Source of the DNA: Diaporthe sp. PMI_573
Taxonomy: Eukaryota > Ascomycota > Sordariomycetes > Diaporthales > Diaporthaceae
Reading direction: 5' to 3'
DNA length: 64,000 nucleotides
Assembly (NCBI GenBank): GCA_021399435.1
Contig: JAJTUP010000117.1
Location: forward strand, 62,001 to 126,000
The position numbers and the translations under genes were made by a program. Below the pieces are notes generated by a model. That model had not been told where the DNA came from, made no database searches, and saw nothing but the letters and a program-made list of their open reading frames with translations. Below are positions 1 to 9,653 of the stretch, in pieces (position 1 is the stretch's first letter; each line of letters begins with the position of its first letter).

Positions 1-500
1 ACGAAGGTATTTGATTGACTTACGGGACGACTATCTTACTAACAGGAAAGAGCTAGTCGAGGATCGATTGCAATGTGTCAGGTACGCCCCCTTAATATCA
101 AGTGGGTGAAAGAGAGAAGCCTGGATGAAGGCTTAGCCCACAGAACTCCGAAGCACTCAGGCCCAAGATGACAACAGCGTCTATTAACCCAAAACGAGAG
201 AAATGTGATTTGTATAGCTGAGGTTTCACACTCCGCGATCACATTTTACCTAGACTCACTAACCTCAAGCTTAGCAGCCAGCTTCACACCAAAATCCCAC
301 TTATCACCCAAATGCGTTTATTTTACGGTGCTATCGTATACGCATTCAATCCATGTCCATCCACATTTGCCCATGGACTCCACCATATGAAAAAACACCC
401 CTCCCACCATTTTCGGTTCCTCGCAGTGTGGATCTTCGACCTTCACCATTGGTTGTCTTTGAGGCGGCTCATACTCAACTGTCATGAACGCTGGTTCTCG

Positions 501-1423
501 TCATTCATGGTTAACCTGATCCACTGCTGGAATCATTGCAAAAGGAACCATTCCATCATCCTCGAAGACCGTGCTGATTGATGATGGCGCGACGTCAAAG
601 TTCACGGGGTTTTCCGTCACATCGTTCATGCCGTTCATTATGCCTCCATCGTGCCCGAGCTGTGCAGGTTTGGAGGTTGCCTGCCGCGTCTCCTTCGCCT
701 GCGCATGGAGATGAGTCAGATGGCTGCTTCCTGTAGGATTGCCCCGACGAATCGAGCACTTTTGAAAGTGACGCTTCAGAACGTCACTTCGAGTGAACGT
801 GTCCCGGCAGAGCACACACATATAGGGACGGTCTCCAGTGTCTTTCGTTTATCAGTTACTTTCCGTCTAAGTTCCAGGACATTAGAACGACTTACGTCTG
901 GGCATATGACGCTTCAAGTGCTTCGCGCGAAGGTAGATCTTCGTGCAGTGGGGACATGGCTTCGACGTGTTAATTGGGAGCATCTCTGGGATGGAGGATG
1001 AAGCGTCATGGGAAGGACAGACACAGTTGTACATACAAATTTCCCGTCGGCATTTTTCTGAGGGATCTGAGCCTTGGCCGCGGCGATGCCTGGGCCTGGA
1101 GCCGCGGGCCTACCTGGTGCGCTGGGTAAGATTCCTGTGCGACTCTGGGAACCGACTAAATTTCGAGGGTTGTCTTTGTCGTGATGAGAAATTGATGGCT
1201 GCGAGATCATAGTGATTTGTGCGTAAGGAGAAGCTGAGACACTCTGTGGCATTACATCTTCGGCGGGCATCAGTCGTGGATCCATGGGGATACGGTCACC
1301 CAAAGGAAACCCCGGCACGACCGACTGAAGGTGAGGTACGGACGCAGACGCCTGGGCCATCAGGGCGGAAGAGGTCGCATATGAAGAAAATGTCTGCGTC
1401 ATTGGGTACGATATGGACCGCAT
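501..1423 (-). CDS. C2H2 zinc-finger transcription factor, three exons
   Basis: Likely nuclear DNA-binding regulator. Splicing exons 1423-1025, 959-896 and 841-501 (GT-AG introns of 65 and 54 nt) gives an open frame of 268 codons. Exon 2 holds the first finger (CPHC, 12 residues, H-x3-H, with the last His made across the splice junction), followed by the linker TGDRPYM and a second finger CVLC-x12-H-x3-C in exon 3, then the tail CSIRRGNPTGSSHL typical of a group of fungal C2H2 proteins. The N-terminal about 130 residues are Ser/Pro/Met-rich and low complexity. The frame-restoring splices support a real gene. The start at 1423 follows an in-frame stop, but a further 5' exon is possible. No fungal-specific activation domain is visible, so the protein is short for a regulator. 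Confidence 0.7.
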
Positions 1424-2568
1424 TAATGGTCAGTTTTGAGAAGTATCATACGTATCTGAATTGTTGTATGGAGCTACGTTTTAGAAAGAGCACGGATATT
1501 CGCACCCAAACAAATAGCTGTCGCACCCGATTTTCTGACTCAGCAGGCTGCAGCCAATCAGGGCCTCCCATTCAAACGAGAAGCAGCAGAGTCATCACAA
1601 TCAGCAGGCGCCACAGCGAAACAGCTCAGCTCCCTCTTCCCGCCTTGGAGGTTGTGGTACCGCGAAATGCGGCGTGTGTTGGACATTGGTCGGCCCAGGA
1701 CACGGCGATAAAAAAGTTGGCACCGCGCAGTCCCCACACAACACGAATAGACACCCCCTTCATTTAAATTACACTGTAGCTACATACAAATCTAATGACC
1801 AGTTGGTCCACCATCGTTATCTAAACAGTCTTGAAGAATACGAGGAATCGAATCAATATAAGTTGGGCACAGCGCATTCGGCTCACCCTCTGATTCGGCC
1901 CATCCGAATCGCCCACCCACCACAACTACCCTTCAACTTCGTCCTTGAAGGAATCGTCTTCTGGAGCCACCACGATACATTCTTCTGCTTCTATGAAGTT
2001 CTTTAAATATGGTCTGCAGACCTTCAATGTGCAATTAACTGATATTTCGCATGACGTGGCTAACCTTCCAGCACCGGTTTTTCTACAACACTGGCTCTGA
2101 CCTTACGTTCGGCGAGCTTTTATTCCGGTTGGAAGGCTGCTGTTTAGAGAAGACCAAAAAGTCCTCCAACGAGCATGAAAGGTGGAGAACCCAAATATTA
2201 CGAGTACGTTTTGTCCCCGAAACCTGGACCCGCCGCGTGCCTTTGTTTGTTCCCCTGTAAATACCAATCAGAATAGATTTGCGACGACATCTCTCACGTG
2301 TGGCTGGTTTCCTTGCCCCGCCCGACCACTCCCATTTGACTCGCCAAGGGCTTGTGATATGACTCACAAGGCCTTTACCTGTCCAATATTGTCATCCAAT
2401 GAATATACCGCAAGATGCATTCTTGACAGGCAGCAGGAGGAGTCGTGTCACGCAACACGGCTAGCGACAGGTAGGCGACACATTCGGCAACCTCTCTTGG
2501 ACAAAAGAAGCGCTCTGTTATAGATAGCCCTTGCTTTGTCACAGTACATATTGTACTTTCCCACAACC
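1424..2568. other. Intergenic, no gene recognised
   Basis: Several 60-180 codon frames occur on both strands, but none shows a domain, consistent exon structure or sensible composition. The part next to 1424 probably contains the promoter of the minus-strand C2H2 gene. Confidence 0.5.
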
Positions 2569-3110
2569 TTCGTATTTGAGGAGTTACGAAATTATTGAGT
2601 ATACCACGTGCTGGTTCAAGACCGTCTTGGCCCCTCGCTGGAGGATCTTTTCCACTATTGCGGTCGAAGGTTGTCGCTCAAAACTGTCCTTCTGATTGCT
2701 GAGCAGGCGATCAATAGGATGAGATACATCCATTCAAAAGGCGACCTTCATCGAGACCTCAAACCGGATAATTTTCTCCTGGGAGATGGCCGTGGAGGTA
2801 ACATCCTTTACACGGTCGGCTTCGGCTTGGCGAAAAAGCACTTGGTCGCAGACCATGATAGCCTACGCGGGAGCTGGCCTTCATACCTTCCAGCAGTTTG
2901 AGGCTACTTTAGAACAATTCTAGGCCTGCGGCCCCGCGATGACCGTGTGCGCCTTTCTGTGAGAGGGCCTCGATGCTGCAGGGCTTTGCTCCTGTCCGAA
3001 CCACCAGATACGTGGGAAAAACTTCGTTGACGTTCGTGAGCTACAGTACTTTGCCTTCGCCTTAAAGACCAGGGCCGCAAGTAGGTACAATTTCACAGGG
3101 CGTTAAGGAT
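2569..3110 (+). pseudogene. Casein kinase 1-like kinase fragment, decayed
   Basis: The frame at 2608-2901 reads [14 protein letters not shown], then a CK1-type segment with the catalytic loop [11 protein letters not shown] and GLAKK after the magnesium-binding motif. The DFG motif is GFG (Asp replaced), so the kinase would be inactive. The glycine-rich ATP loop is absent. A stop (TGA, near 2590) sits just upstream in the same frame. Downstream, shifted frames at about 2955-3060 still show traces of CK1 C-lobe sequence. Seen: kinase motifs and breaks. Inferred: a remnant of a duplicated CK1 gene. CK1 enzymes are about 300-400 aa; less than half remains. Confidence 0.7.
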
Positions 3111-3556
3111 TGGGCAGGAAACTGGGCGCAATACCTATTTTTTGGGGCGCGAATATCTGCGTTTAAATATTTTGGCGAACCCCATTTCGTCCCCTGCGGT
3201 TGCCCTTCCACTTTGATACACAGGAACTAACTCTGTTGGAATAGCACCTGGTTGGATCGCACGTAGTTCGATAGGTTGGGTGTGCTTAGTCAGCCGGGGG
3301 CCCGGCTGGGGAAGAGTGGCCTCTTCCCCTTCGTACGATAGTACACCCGTTTCCCTAAGCAAGCAATACAATCAGAACCAACCAACAGACCCCTACGTAC
3401 GTACGTACTATCGCCATATGGCAAAGGCCATTCAACAAAATGAAAATTAAAAATCTATTAATACTATAGGCTTATTCCTTAGTACTTCTTCACATTTTAA
3501 TATGTACTTAACCGTGTATAGATTTGAGATTAATAAATATTAATTTGGATTTACTG
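3111..3556. other. AT-rich spacer before the nested transposons
   Basis: No gene is recognised. A short (ACGT)n run lies near 3394-3410 and the last 140 bases are AT-rich. Confidence 0.5.
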
Positions 3557-3568
3557 TAACGTGGTTGG

Positions 3569-3772
3569 TGTGACGACGACGGAACCCTAACCCTGGATGG
3601 CCAGGTGGGGCATGCAAGCACGCGATCTAGCGTGCAGGCCAACGCGCTTGACTTCTCGTCGCGCCCGCGGTAAAGGCTGCGGCCTTTTCTTTCTCTTGCT
3701 TCCCTAGAGTAGAATCTTCGTCCATAGTGCCAATTCAAGGTGTTCACGCCCTCTGCAACGCTGGCCGTGACA
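3569..3772 (+). repeat. 5' LTR of gypsy element
   Basis: Begins TGTGACG, ends GTGACA, and matches 9253-9456 base for base. A pyrimidine-rich stretch (about 3682-3704) precedes the proposed transcript start at about 3706, as is common in fungal promoters. No clear TATA box is seen. Confidence 0.95.
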
Positions 3773-3784
3773 CTATTCTACTCT
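3706..3784 (+). promoter_or_regulatory. Candidate self-priming site (LTR AGAGTAGAAT with primer site ATTCTACTCT)
   Basis: ATTCTACTCT at 3775-3784, two bases after the LTR end, is the exact complement of AGAGTAGAAT at 3706-3715 in the LTR. In Tf1/sushi-type elements the 5' end of the transcript folds back on the primer-binding site and primes reverse transcription. The position next to the LTR fits this; I see no obvious tRNA complement. The transcript start at about 3706 is inferred. Confidence 0.6.
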
Positions 3785-3801
3785 CTCTTTACTCGCTGAC
3801 C

Positions 3802-3967
3802 TAGCGATCAATAAATAAGGTACCCTTTTCGCTGGCTTAGCGATCAATAAATAAGCTGCCCTATTTCACGTCGTTCATACGCATCCGACCGAACGACCAA
3901 CGACCAACGACCAACGACCAACGACCAACGACCAACGACCAACGACCAACGACCAACGACCAACGAC
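3802..3967 (+). repeat. Leader repeats of the gypsy element
   Basis: An 18-base direct repeat (TAGCGATCAATAAATAAG) occurs at 3802-3819 and 3838-3855, followed by about 10.7 copies of the 7-base unit ACGACCA at 3893-3967. Both lie in the untranslated leader between the primer site and gag. Their role (packaging, translation or none) is unknown. Confidence 0.9.
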
Positions 3968-4020
3968 TAATGATTGGCTAGTCGACTAACTGACACCGAT
4001 CAACGACCCGGCCGACCTAG

Positions 4021-5454
4021 ATGCCGCCGAGGAAGACCTATCCGCTCGCAAGCCGACGATCCGTCCGACTGAACCGCGAGTCTGCTGGAGGAGCGATCAA
4101 CGGCTTAGAAAGTGTAGGAGGGACGGCCCCTGATACCGACTCGACCATTGAGCAAGAAGACTCAGCCAACGACGCAAGTCTGGTGCTCCCCAGCATTGAA
4201 GTCATTCCTGACAACTCGAACGACGAGTCCGATTCAGCAAGGACTAGCGGGACCACCACACCGATACCGACCCCAATTGAACACGACACTGCACCTGAGA
4301 TGGCCGACGACGAAGTCCAAGCTCAGCTCGCGCAGATCCAAGCTGAGCTCACACGCCTACGCGCCGAGAACGTGCAGCTCAAGGCTGCAATCGACAGCAA
4401 CGGTAATGACAACGGCAATGGTCGCAACAATGCCCGACCACGTGAGGCTACCCCCGACGTGAGTGCGTTTGGTGGCAAGACCTTCACCCCGATTGGTATA
4501 GCCGCGCGGGCTGCCTTCAAACCCTATGGCCAGGACCAAGACGCTGTTAACCCCGACTACGACCGAAAGGCTAAACCTACGGCCACCGACCCTGGCAGGT
4601 TTGGGGGTGACAAGAACGAGTTTGACAGTTGGGTTGCCCGATTGGCTGACAAGTTTAAGATCGATAATGACACATTCAAGAACGAATATGCCCGGATGGC
4701 TCTCGTCCATAGCCTGACGACCGATCGTGCCAATAAGATGATCAAGACTCGATACCTATCTGAGACTAACCCTTATTCGGGCGTGGCCGAAATGATCCAG
4801 GTACTAGCAACGGTGTACCACAACTCGAACCAAGCTTCCGACGCTCGTAAGGCTCTGGCTAAGATGATGTATGAGCCGGGAGGCAAAACCGATATCTTCC
4901 AGTTTATTTCGGACATCAACGCCCTAGCCGACGAAGCTGGCATCGCCGACGCTGAACGTAAAGCCACCCTATGGGAACACATCCCACCTGGTCTTGACAA
5001 CCGTCTGCTTAGTGACAGCAAAGACCCCGACATTTCCTACGAACGCTTCACCCGTAACGTCGCCGACGCCGCCCACAGCCAACAACGCCATTACGAACTG
5101 AACCAGGAGCGTCGCCGTAAGAAGGATAGCTCTAATACCAACGACCCCAACGACCGTAAATCATCTTCTCACTTGCCTAAGTCTCGTAACAACCACCGAC
5201 CTAAACCCGATTCCAACCCAAAGGCTTCTAACGGCAAACCTGTTACCGTCCTAACCGCTCACCGCGCCCTCACGGAGGATGAAAAGCGCGTCCACTGGGA
5301 TGCTAACTCCTGCTTCATTTGCGGCAAGGTTGGCCACAAAGGCGCTGCTTGCCCGGACCGCGAGAAGCTCCCGACAGTCAAGTCTATCAAGGCTAAGGAG
5401 AAGGATGCTAAGGCAGAGGAAACGAGCTCGAGCGATGAGTCGGAAAACGAGTAG
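4021..5454 (+). CDS. gag: Gag polyprotein of gypsy element
   Basis: 477-aa structural protein that should form the virus-like particle and package the RNA. The N-terminal about 90 residues are acidic and low complexity; a coiled-coil-like stretch rich in Glu/Gln/Leu lies near residues 95-125; a retrotransposon gag capsid-like domain spans roughly 190-340 (FGGDKNEFDSWVARL); a basic Ser/Asn-rich linker follows; and a CCHC zinc knuckle (CFICGKVGHKGAAC) lies near residue 430. The tail is acidic. The first ATG after the tandem-repeat leader is used. It ends in TAG at 5452-5454. No internal stops. Confidence 0.95.
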   Translation: MPPRKTYPLASRRSVRLNRESAGGAINGLESVGGTAPDTDSTIEQEDSANDASLVLPSIEVIPDNSNDESDSARTSGTTTPIPTPIEHDTAPEMADDEVQAQLAQIQAELTRLRAENVQLKAAIDSNGNDNGNGRNNARPREATPDVSAFGGKTFTPIGIAARAAFKPYGQDQDAVNPDYDRKAKPTATDPGRFGGDKNEFDSWVARLADKFKIDNDTFKNEYARMALVHSLTTDRANKMIKTRYLSETNPYSGVAEMIQVLATVYHNSNQASDARKALAKMMYEPGGKTDIFQFISDINALADEAGIADAERKATLWEHIPPGLDNRLLSDSKDPDISYERFTRNVADAAHSQQRHYELNQERRRKKDSSNTNDPNDRKSSSHLPKSRNNHRPKPDSNPKASNGKPVTVLTAHRALTEDEKRVHWDANSCFICGKVGHKGAACPDREKLPTVKSIKAKEKDAKAEETSSSDESENE

Positions 5455-5481
5455 GACCACCGGAAGTCTCTACGGTGGTCC
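5454..5481 (+). promoter_or_regulatory. Stem-loop between gag stop and pol start
   Basis: GGACCACC (5454-5461, overlapping the last base of the gag TAG) can pair perfectly with GGTGGTCC (5474-5481) around a 12-base loop. The pol ATG follows at 5484. Such a GC-rich hairpin at the gag/pol boundary is a candidate recoding or reinitiation signal. Confidence 0.65.
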
Positions 5482-5483
5482 CT

Positions 5484-8400
5484 ATGTACACAACAGTCCA
5501 GATCGGGAGAGAGAATCCCACCTCCTTCCTCATTAATGCTCAACTTAAGAAGCATGGTGAAGAAGTGCCGATCAAAGCCCTTTGTGATACTGGAGCAGAA
5601 GCCCGACTGCTAGTCAGTCCCTCAGTAGCTCAGCGTGCGGTGGAGCAGCTGGGCGCCCGTCTTAAGAAGCTCAAACGACCTATCACCTTGACCGACTACC
5701 GCCAACAAGAAGCCGGCCGCATCACCTACATCCTCAAAACATCACTGTGTGTAGACGGTCGAACGTTCCCTGATGAATCGTTCTGGGTCACCGAAACAGG
5801 CTATGACGTATTCATTGGTCTAGACTGGTTTGTAGAAAAAGATGTCTGGCTACACCCCCGGACAAGGACATTGGAATGGCCAGAAGACAAAAAGAGCCTC
5901 GCCCACGAAAAGTGCGACCAACCGATATCTATCGACCCAGTCGTCAACGTAGCAGCCCTTCAAGCCCAGATCAATGACGACCCGCGACAAGCGCGGTGGA
6001 GGGATAAGCCGCTACCTGGCGAGCCTATACTCCTCGAGCTATCTAAGCCACAACAGATTACGGGAATCGCTGGAATCAACCCATCGTGGAGGACCAATAG
6101 AGGCGAGAAGATACCTTTTCCCCTAGACGAGGACCCAGGACACGTTCAATTGGTCCGCGAACGGTTACCACTACGGTTACGCCACCTCGAGGGTTTCTTT
6201 TCGAAGAAGGCCTCTACCAAACTCCCGCCCCGGCGACCCGGGTACGATGTGACGCTCGAACTGAAGAATCCGTTGACCGGCTCACCTCCGACCTTCCGCA
6301 CACCGATCGGATTGATTCCACTGGAGAAGGAAACAACAGACGAACTCTTGAAGATTGGGTTTATCGAGCGATGTATGGAGCCCAAGGCAGCGTCAGTCCT
6401 CTTCGTACCAAAGCCACACTCTACGGACAAGCGCTTTTGTATTGATTACCGCTGGATCAACCAATTCTTGAAGGACCGTTTGGTCCCCGCACCTGATGTC
6501 AACGGGACAGTGGCTGGGTGCCGCAACGCTAAGAGATTCTCTAAGATTGATATCATCAGGGCCTTCAACCGACTCCGTATGGCCGTGAACTCTGAACACT
6601 TGACAGCGTTTCGTACACGCCAGGGTACATTCCAGTGGAAGGTTCTGCCTTTCGGCCTTAAGGTTGGGCCGGCTTGGTGGCAGGATTTCATTAATGCCCA
6701 ATTGAACGAACTCCTAGACCTATTTGCGAGCGCCTACGCCGACGATGTTCTGATCTATTCAGATGAGGAAGACGAAGAAGTCCACTGGGTACAGGTGGAG
6801 GAAGTGATACACCGACTGAGCCAAGCCGATCTTCAAGGGGACATCAAGAAGTCCCGATTTAACGTCACGACGATAGACTACCTCGGCATTGTGATGGAAG
6901 CCGGGGTAGGTGTTCGCATCGACCCTGAGAAAGTGAAGGCTATTCACAACTGGAAATTCGAAGACCTCAAGTCGAAGACCGCGATCCGCTCATTCCTAGG
7001 CCTCTGCAACTATATTCGCGTATTCTGCCATCACGCGAGCGGCACCGCAGAGCCTCTTAACCGTTTACTCAAGAAGGATGTGCCCTTTAGCTGCGGCCCC
7101 GAGCAACAAGCTGCCTTTGAAGAACTCAAACGACTCGCGTGCGAAGCGCCTGTGATGGCCTTCTTCGTACCGGGTCGAGAAACGAAAGTCGAGACTGACG
7201 CCTCACGTAACGCCACTGGAGGAGTTATCTGGCAGAAGCAACCTGACGGCGAGTGGAAGCCGGTGGGTTACTTCTCCAAGACAATGACCCCGGCCGAGAG
7301 AGCCTACCCGATCCAGGACCGCGAATTACTCGCTGTGGTACAAACCCTTGAGCAATACCAGCCTGAACTACTCGGAATGAAGTTCTTCGTCCTGACTGAC
7401 CACCAAGCGCTCGTGTATTACTCGACAAAACGAGTCCTCTCTACCCGGCAAGTCCGCTGGGCAGACTTCCTCTCGAACTTCGACATCACATTCCAGTACC
7501 GACCGGGCAAGGATAACGTTGCTGCTGATGCCCTCTCACGAAAGACTGCCGATCTCCCTACTGTCAAAGCCCGTGAGCAAGAAGAACGCACAATGGCGCT
7601 GATCCCGCCCGAGAAGATTAAACCTGCGATCAACGCAGCCGAGGTTGCGTTGACACCCTATACGGTTCAGGGTTCCGACCTCGTCGACCTCATCAAGGTC
7701 GAGAATGAGAAACAAGAACTCGGCTCATATGAAGGCAAATTGATCGTCCCGGAACTCACGAGCAATGGCCAACTCTTTCTACGTACCGCTCTGATCCGCG
7801 AGGCTCACGAACCCAAGATCTTCGCCCACCCAGGGCAGAACAAGACGATCGAGGCAATCCGCCGCCAATACCACTGGGAGGGATTGAACAAGGATGTCCG
7901 ACGCTACGTGAAGAATTGCCACAAGTGCGGCCGCAACAAGGGGCGGCATGACCGTAGCCCAGGACTCCTACGCCCATTACCTATTCCGAACCACGTGTGG
8001 GAGCACGTGGCCGTCGATGGCAAAGATATGCCGCCTGACCGCCATAGCTACAATTACGTATGGGTTTTTATTTGCAAATTTAGCAGGATCTTAGCTACGC
8101 TACCGGGACGAAAGACTGATACGGCGGAAGACCTGGCAAAGCGGTACTACCGCCACCTATATCGTTTCCTTGGTGTTCCTTGGATCTGGATCTCTGATAA
8201 CGCAGGCCCGTTCATCTCTGAGTTTATGGCAACGATCAACAAACTCACAGGCACGAAGCACCGTCACGGTAGTCCTCTCCATCCGCAGACCCAAGGCGCG
8301 ATTGAGATTACCAACCAGGAACTTGACCAGAAGTTGCGCTTCTATATTGACAAATACCAGACCGACTGGAGTGTCCACCTCCCGGCCTTCGACTTCGGCC

Positions 8401-9200
8401 ATAATGCCTCGTGGCACTCTAGCATCGACATGGCCCCGCTCAAAGTTGCCCTAGGCGCTGACCCGCGCAATCCCCTCTCAACCGACCTGCCTACGATTGA
8501 TATCGACTCGCATCAAAAGAAGAAAGCCTTGGAGATCATACAACAAACAAAGGAAGTACAAGACCTAGCACGCAAGAACGCAGAAGCGTCCCAGGAAAAG
8601 CAGGCCAGGCAAGCGAATAAGAAACGACGGATGGTCGACTTTAAGATCAACGACTATGTATTCCTCAAGAAGAAGGGCTTTACAACTACAGCTCCTACAA
8701 CGAGACTGGAGTCACAATGGACAGGGCCGTGGCAAGTACTGGAAGAACGCGGCCACAGTTACGCCCTGGACCTTCCTGCATCCTTCCGTGGTAGGAACCT
8801 CTTCCACGCTGACCGCCTACGGAAAGCGGCAATGGACCCCTTACCGCAGCAACGACGAGAACCGCCGCCGCCCGAGGAGATCAACGGCGAAGCCGAGTGG
8901 GCAGTCACTAAGATCCTCGCGTCCAGACTGACAGGCCGCAACAAGGTACTGGAGTACCAAGTCGAGTGGCAAGGCTGTGACCCTGACGACACGTGGTACC
9001 CAGCTGGGAACTTCAAGAACGCTGCAGTGACACTGGAAAAGTTCCACCAAGAATATCCTGACGCAGCTGGACCACCAATCAAGCTACAGGAATGGATACG
9101 CGCCGCCGCTGAAGACCGTGACGACCAACCGCACAACGATGATAACATAGCTGACCACGGAGAGAAGAACCCCCGACGTAAGCAACGACGACACATATGA
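5484..9200 (+). CDS. pol: Pol polyprotein (protease, RT, RNase H, integrase, chromodomain)
   Basis: About 1,238 aa from ATG 5484; the frame is open from 5439, so it overlaps the end of gag by 16 bases in the -1 frame. Visible in order (residue numbers approximate): aspartic protease CDTGAEARLLV (about 35), reverse transcriptase with YADDVLIYS (about 420), RNase H starting TDASRNATGG (about 570), integrase HHCC zinc domain H-x-H...CHKCG (about 775-820), DD35E core with D in VAVDGKD, D in ISDNAGP and E in GAIE (about 845, 905, 940), and a C-terminal chromodomain (about 1140-1195, VEWQGCDPDDTWYP). All catalytic residues are present and there is no stop. The chromodomain may direct integration to particular chromatin. 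Confidence 0.95.
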   Translation: MYTTVQIGRENPTSFLINAQLKKHGEEVPIKALCDTGAEARLLVSPSVAQRAVEQLGARLKKLKRPITLTDYRQQEAGRITYILKTSLCVDGRTFPDESFWVTETGYDVFIGLDWFVEKDVWLHPRTRTLEWPEDKKSLAHEKCDQPISIDPVVNVAALQAQINDDPRQARWRDKPLPGEPILLELSKPQQITGIAGINPSWRTNRGEKIPFPLDEDPGHVQLVRERLPLRLRHLEGFFSKKASTKLPPRRPGYDVTLELKNPLTGSPPTFRTPIGLIPLEKETTDELLKIGFIERCMEPKAASVLFVPKPHSTDKRFCIDYRWINQFLKDRLVPAPDVNGTVAGCRNAKRFSKIDIIRAFNRLRMAVNSEHLTAFRTRQGTFQWKVLPFGLKVGPAWWQDFINAQLNELLDLFASAYADDVLIYSDEEDEEVHWVQVEEVIHRLSQADLQGDIKKSRFNVTTIDYLGIVMEAGVGVRIDPEKVKAIHNWKFEDLKSKTAIRSFLGLCNYIRVFCHHASGTAEPLNRLLKKDVPFSCGPEQQAAFEELKRLACEAPVMAFFVPGRETKVETDASRNATGGVIWQKQPDGEWKPVGYFSKTMTPAERAYPIQDRELLAVVQTLEQYQPELLGMKFFVLTDHQALVYYSTKRVLSTRQVRWADFLSNFDITFQYRPGKDNVAADALSRKTADLPTVKAREQEERTMALIPPEKIKPAINAAEVALTPYTVQGSDLVDLIKVENEKQELGSYEGKLIVPELTSNGQLFLRTALIREAHEPKIFAHPGQNKTIEAIRRQYHWEGLNKDVRRYVKNCHKCGRNKGRHDRSPGLLRPLPIPNHVWEHVAVDGKDMPPDRHSYNYVWVFICKFSRILATLPGRKTDTAEDLAKRYYRHLYRFLGVPWIWISDNAGPFISEFMATINKLTGTKHRHGSPLHPQTQGAIEITNQELDQKLRFYIDKYQTDWSVHLPAFDFGHNASWHSSIDMAPLKVALGADPRNPLSTDLPTIDIDSHQKKKALEIIQQTKEVQDLARKNAEASQEKQARQANKKRRMVDFKINDYVFLKKKGFTTTAPTTRLESQWTGPWQVLEERGHSYALDLPASFRGRNLFHADRLRKAAMDPLPQQRREPPPPEEINGEAEWAVTKILASRLTGRNKVLEYQVEWQGCDPDDTWYPAGNFKNAAVTLEKFHQEYPDAAGPPIKLQEWIRAAAEDRDDQPHNDDNIADHGEKNPRRKQRRHI

Positions 9201-9252
9201 TCAAACCCCGTATAGTCTACTGCGTCGATATACGAGGTTTGGCGGGGGGTAG
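9201..9252 (+). promoter_or_regulatory. Hairpin and polypurine tract before 3' LTR
   Basis: AAACCCCGTATA (9203-9214) and TATACGAGGTTT (9229-9240) form an inverted repeat with one mismatch just after the pol stop. GGCGGGGGGTAG (9241-9252) directly abuts the 3' LTR and fits a polypurine tract that primes plus-strand DNA. Confidence 0.75.
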
Positions 9253-9456
9253 TGTGACGACGACGGAACCCTAACCCTGGATGGCCAGGTGGGGCATGCA
9301 AGCACGCGATCTAGCGTGCAGGCCAACGCGCTTGACTTCTCGTCGCGCCCGCGGTAAAGGCTGCGGCCTTTTCTTTCTCTTGCTTCCCTAGAGTAGAATC
9401 TTCGTCCATAGTGCCAATTCAAGGTGTTCACGCCCTCTGCAACGCTGGCCGTGACA
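9253..9456 (+). repeat. 3' LTR of gypsy element
   Basis: Identical to the 5' LTR; followed by the second GTTGG duplication and then the continuation of the pogo inverted repeat. Confidence 0.95.
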
Positions 9457-9653
9457 GTTGGACACCCAGCCGCGCAGGACACCTACCCGCGCACTTTTGC
9501 TAACTCTACCAACTTTAGCCAACCCCAGCACCCACCCAGGGCAAAAGGGTCAATTGAATTTGGTACCAATTGGTGCCATCTGCTCTTAATTCCTTATTTT
9601 CAACTGATTTGGTCAATTTAGAGTTGTGGTGTGGCTGCAGTGCCAGTCTAAAG
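9457..9653 (+). repeat. Left inverted repeat of pogo element (main part)
   Basis: Continues the terminal repeat begun at 3559. It matches the reverse complement of about 11574-11777 with a few substitutions; similarity weakens beyond about 9615 but a GCAGTGCCAGTCT block is still shared. Confidence 0.9.

Larger units (their letters stand above)
3569..9456 (+). mobile_element. Complete Ty3/gypsy chromodomain LTR retrotransposon
   Basis: Full-length 5,888-bp element: 204-bp LTRs starting TGTGACG and ending GTGACA, a leader with tandem repeats, gag, pol in a different frame, and a polypurine tract. The flanking GTTGG (3564-3568 and 9457-9461) is the target-site duplication. The two LTRs are identical on reading and both ORFs are open, so insertion is recent. 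Domain order protease-RT-RNase H-integrase-chromodomain places it among fungal chromoviruses (the MAGGY/Tf1/sushi-like group). It landed inside the left inverted repeat of the pogo element. Confidence 0.96.

Noticed and set aside
3893..3967. CRISPR-like tandem array
   Set aside because: The 7-bp units are contiguous with no spacers and lie in a retrotransposon leader of a eukaryotic genome.
5439..5454. Standard -1 slippery heptamer at the gag/pol overlap
   Set aside because: The overlap contains CGGAAAAC but not an X-XXY-YYZ heptamer in the gag frame, so ordinary retroviral frameshifting is not supported.
8759..9301. 180-aa minus-strand frame across the end of pol
   Set aside because: Antisense of the pol chromodomain; no domain.
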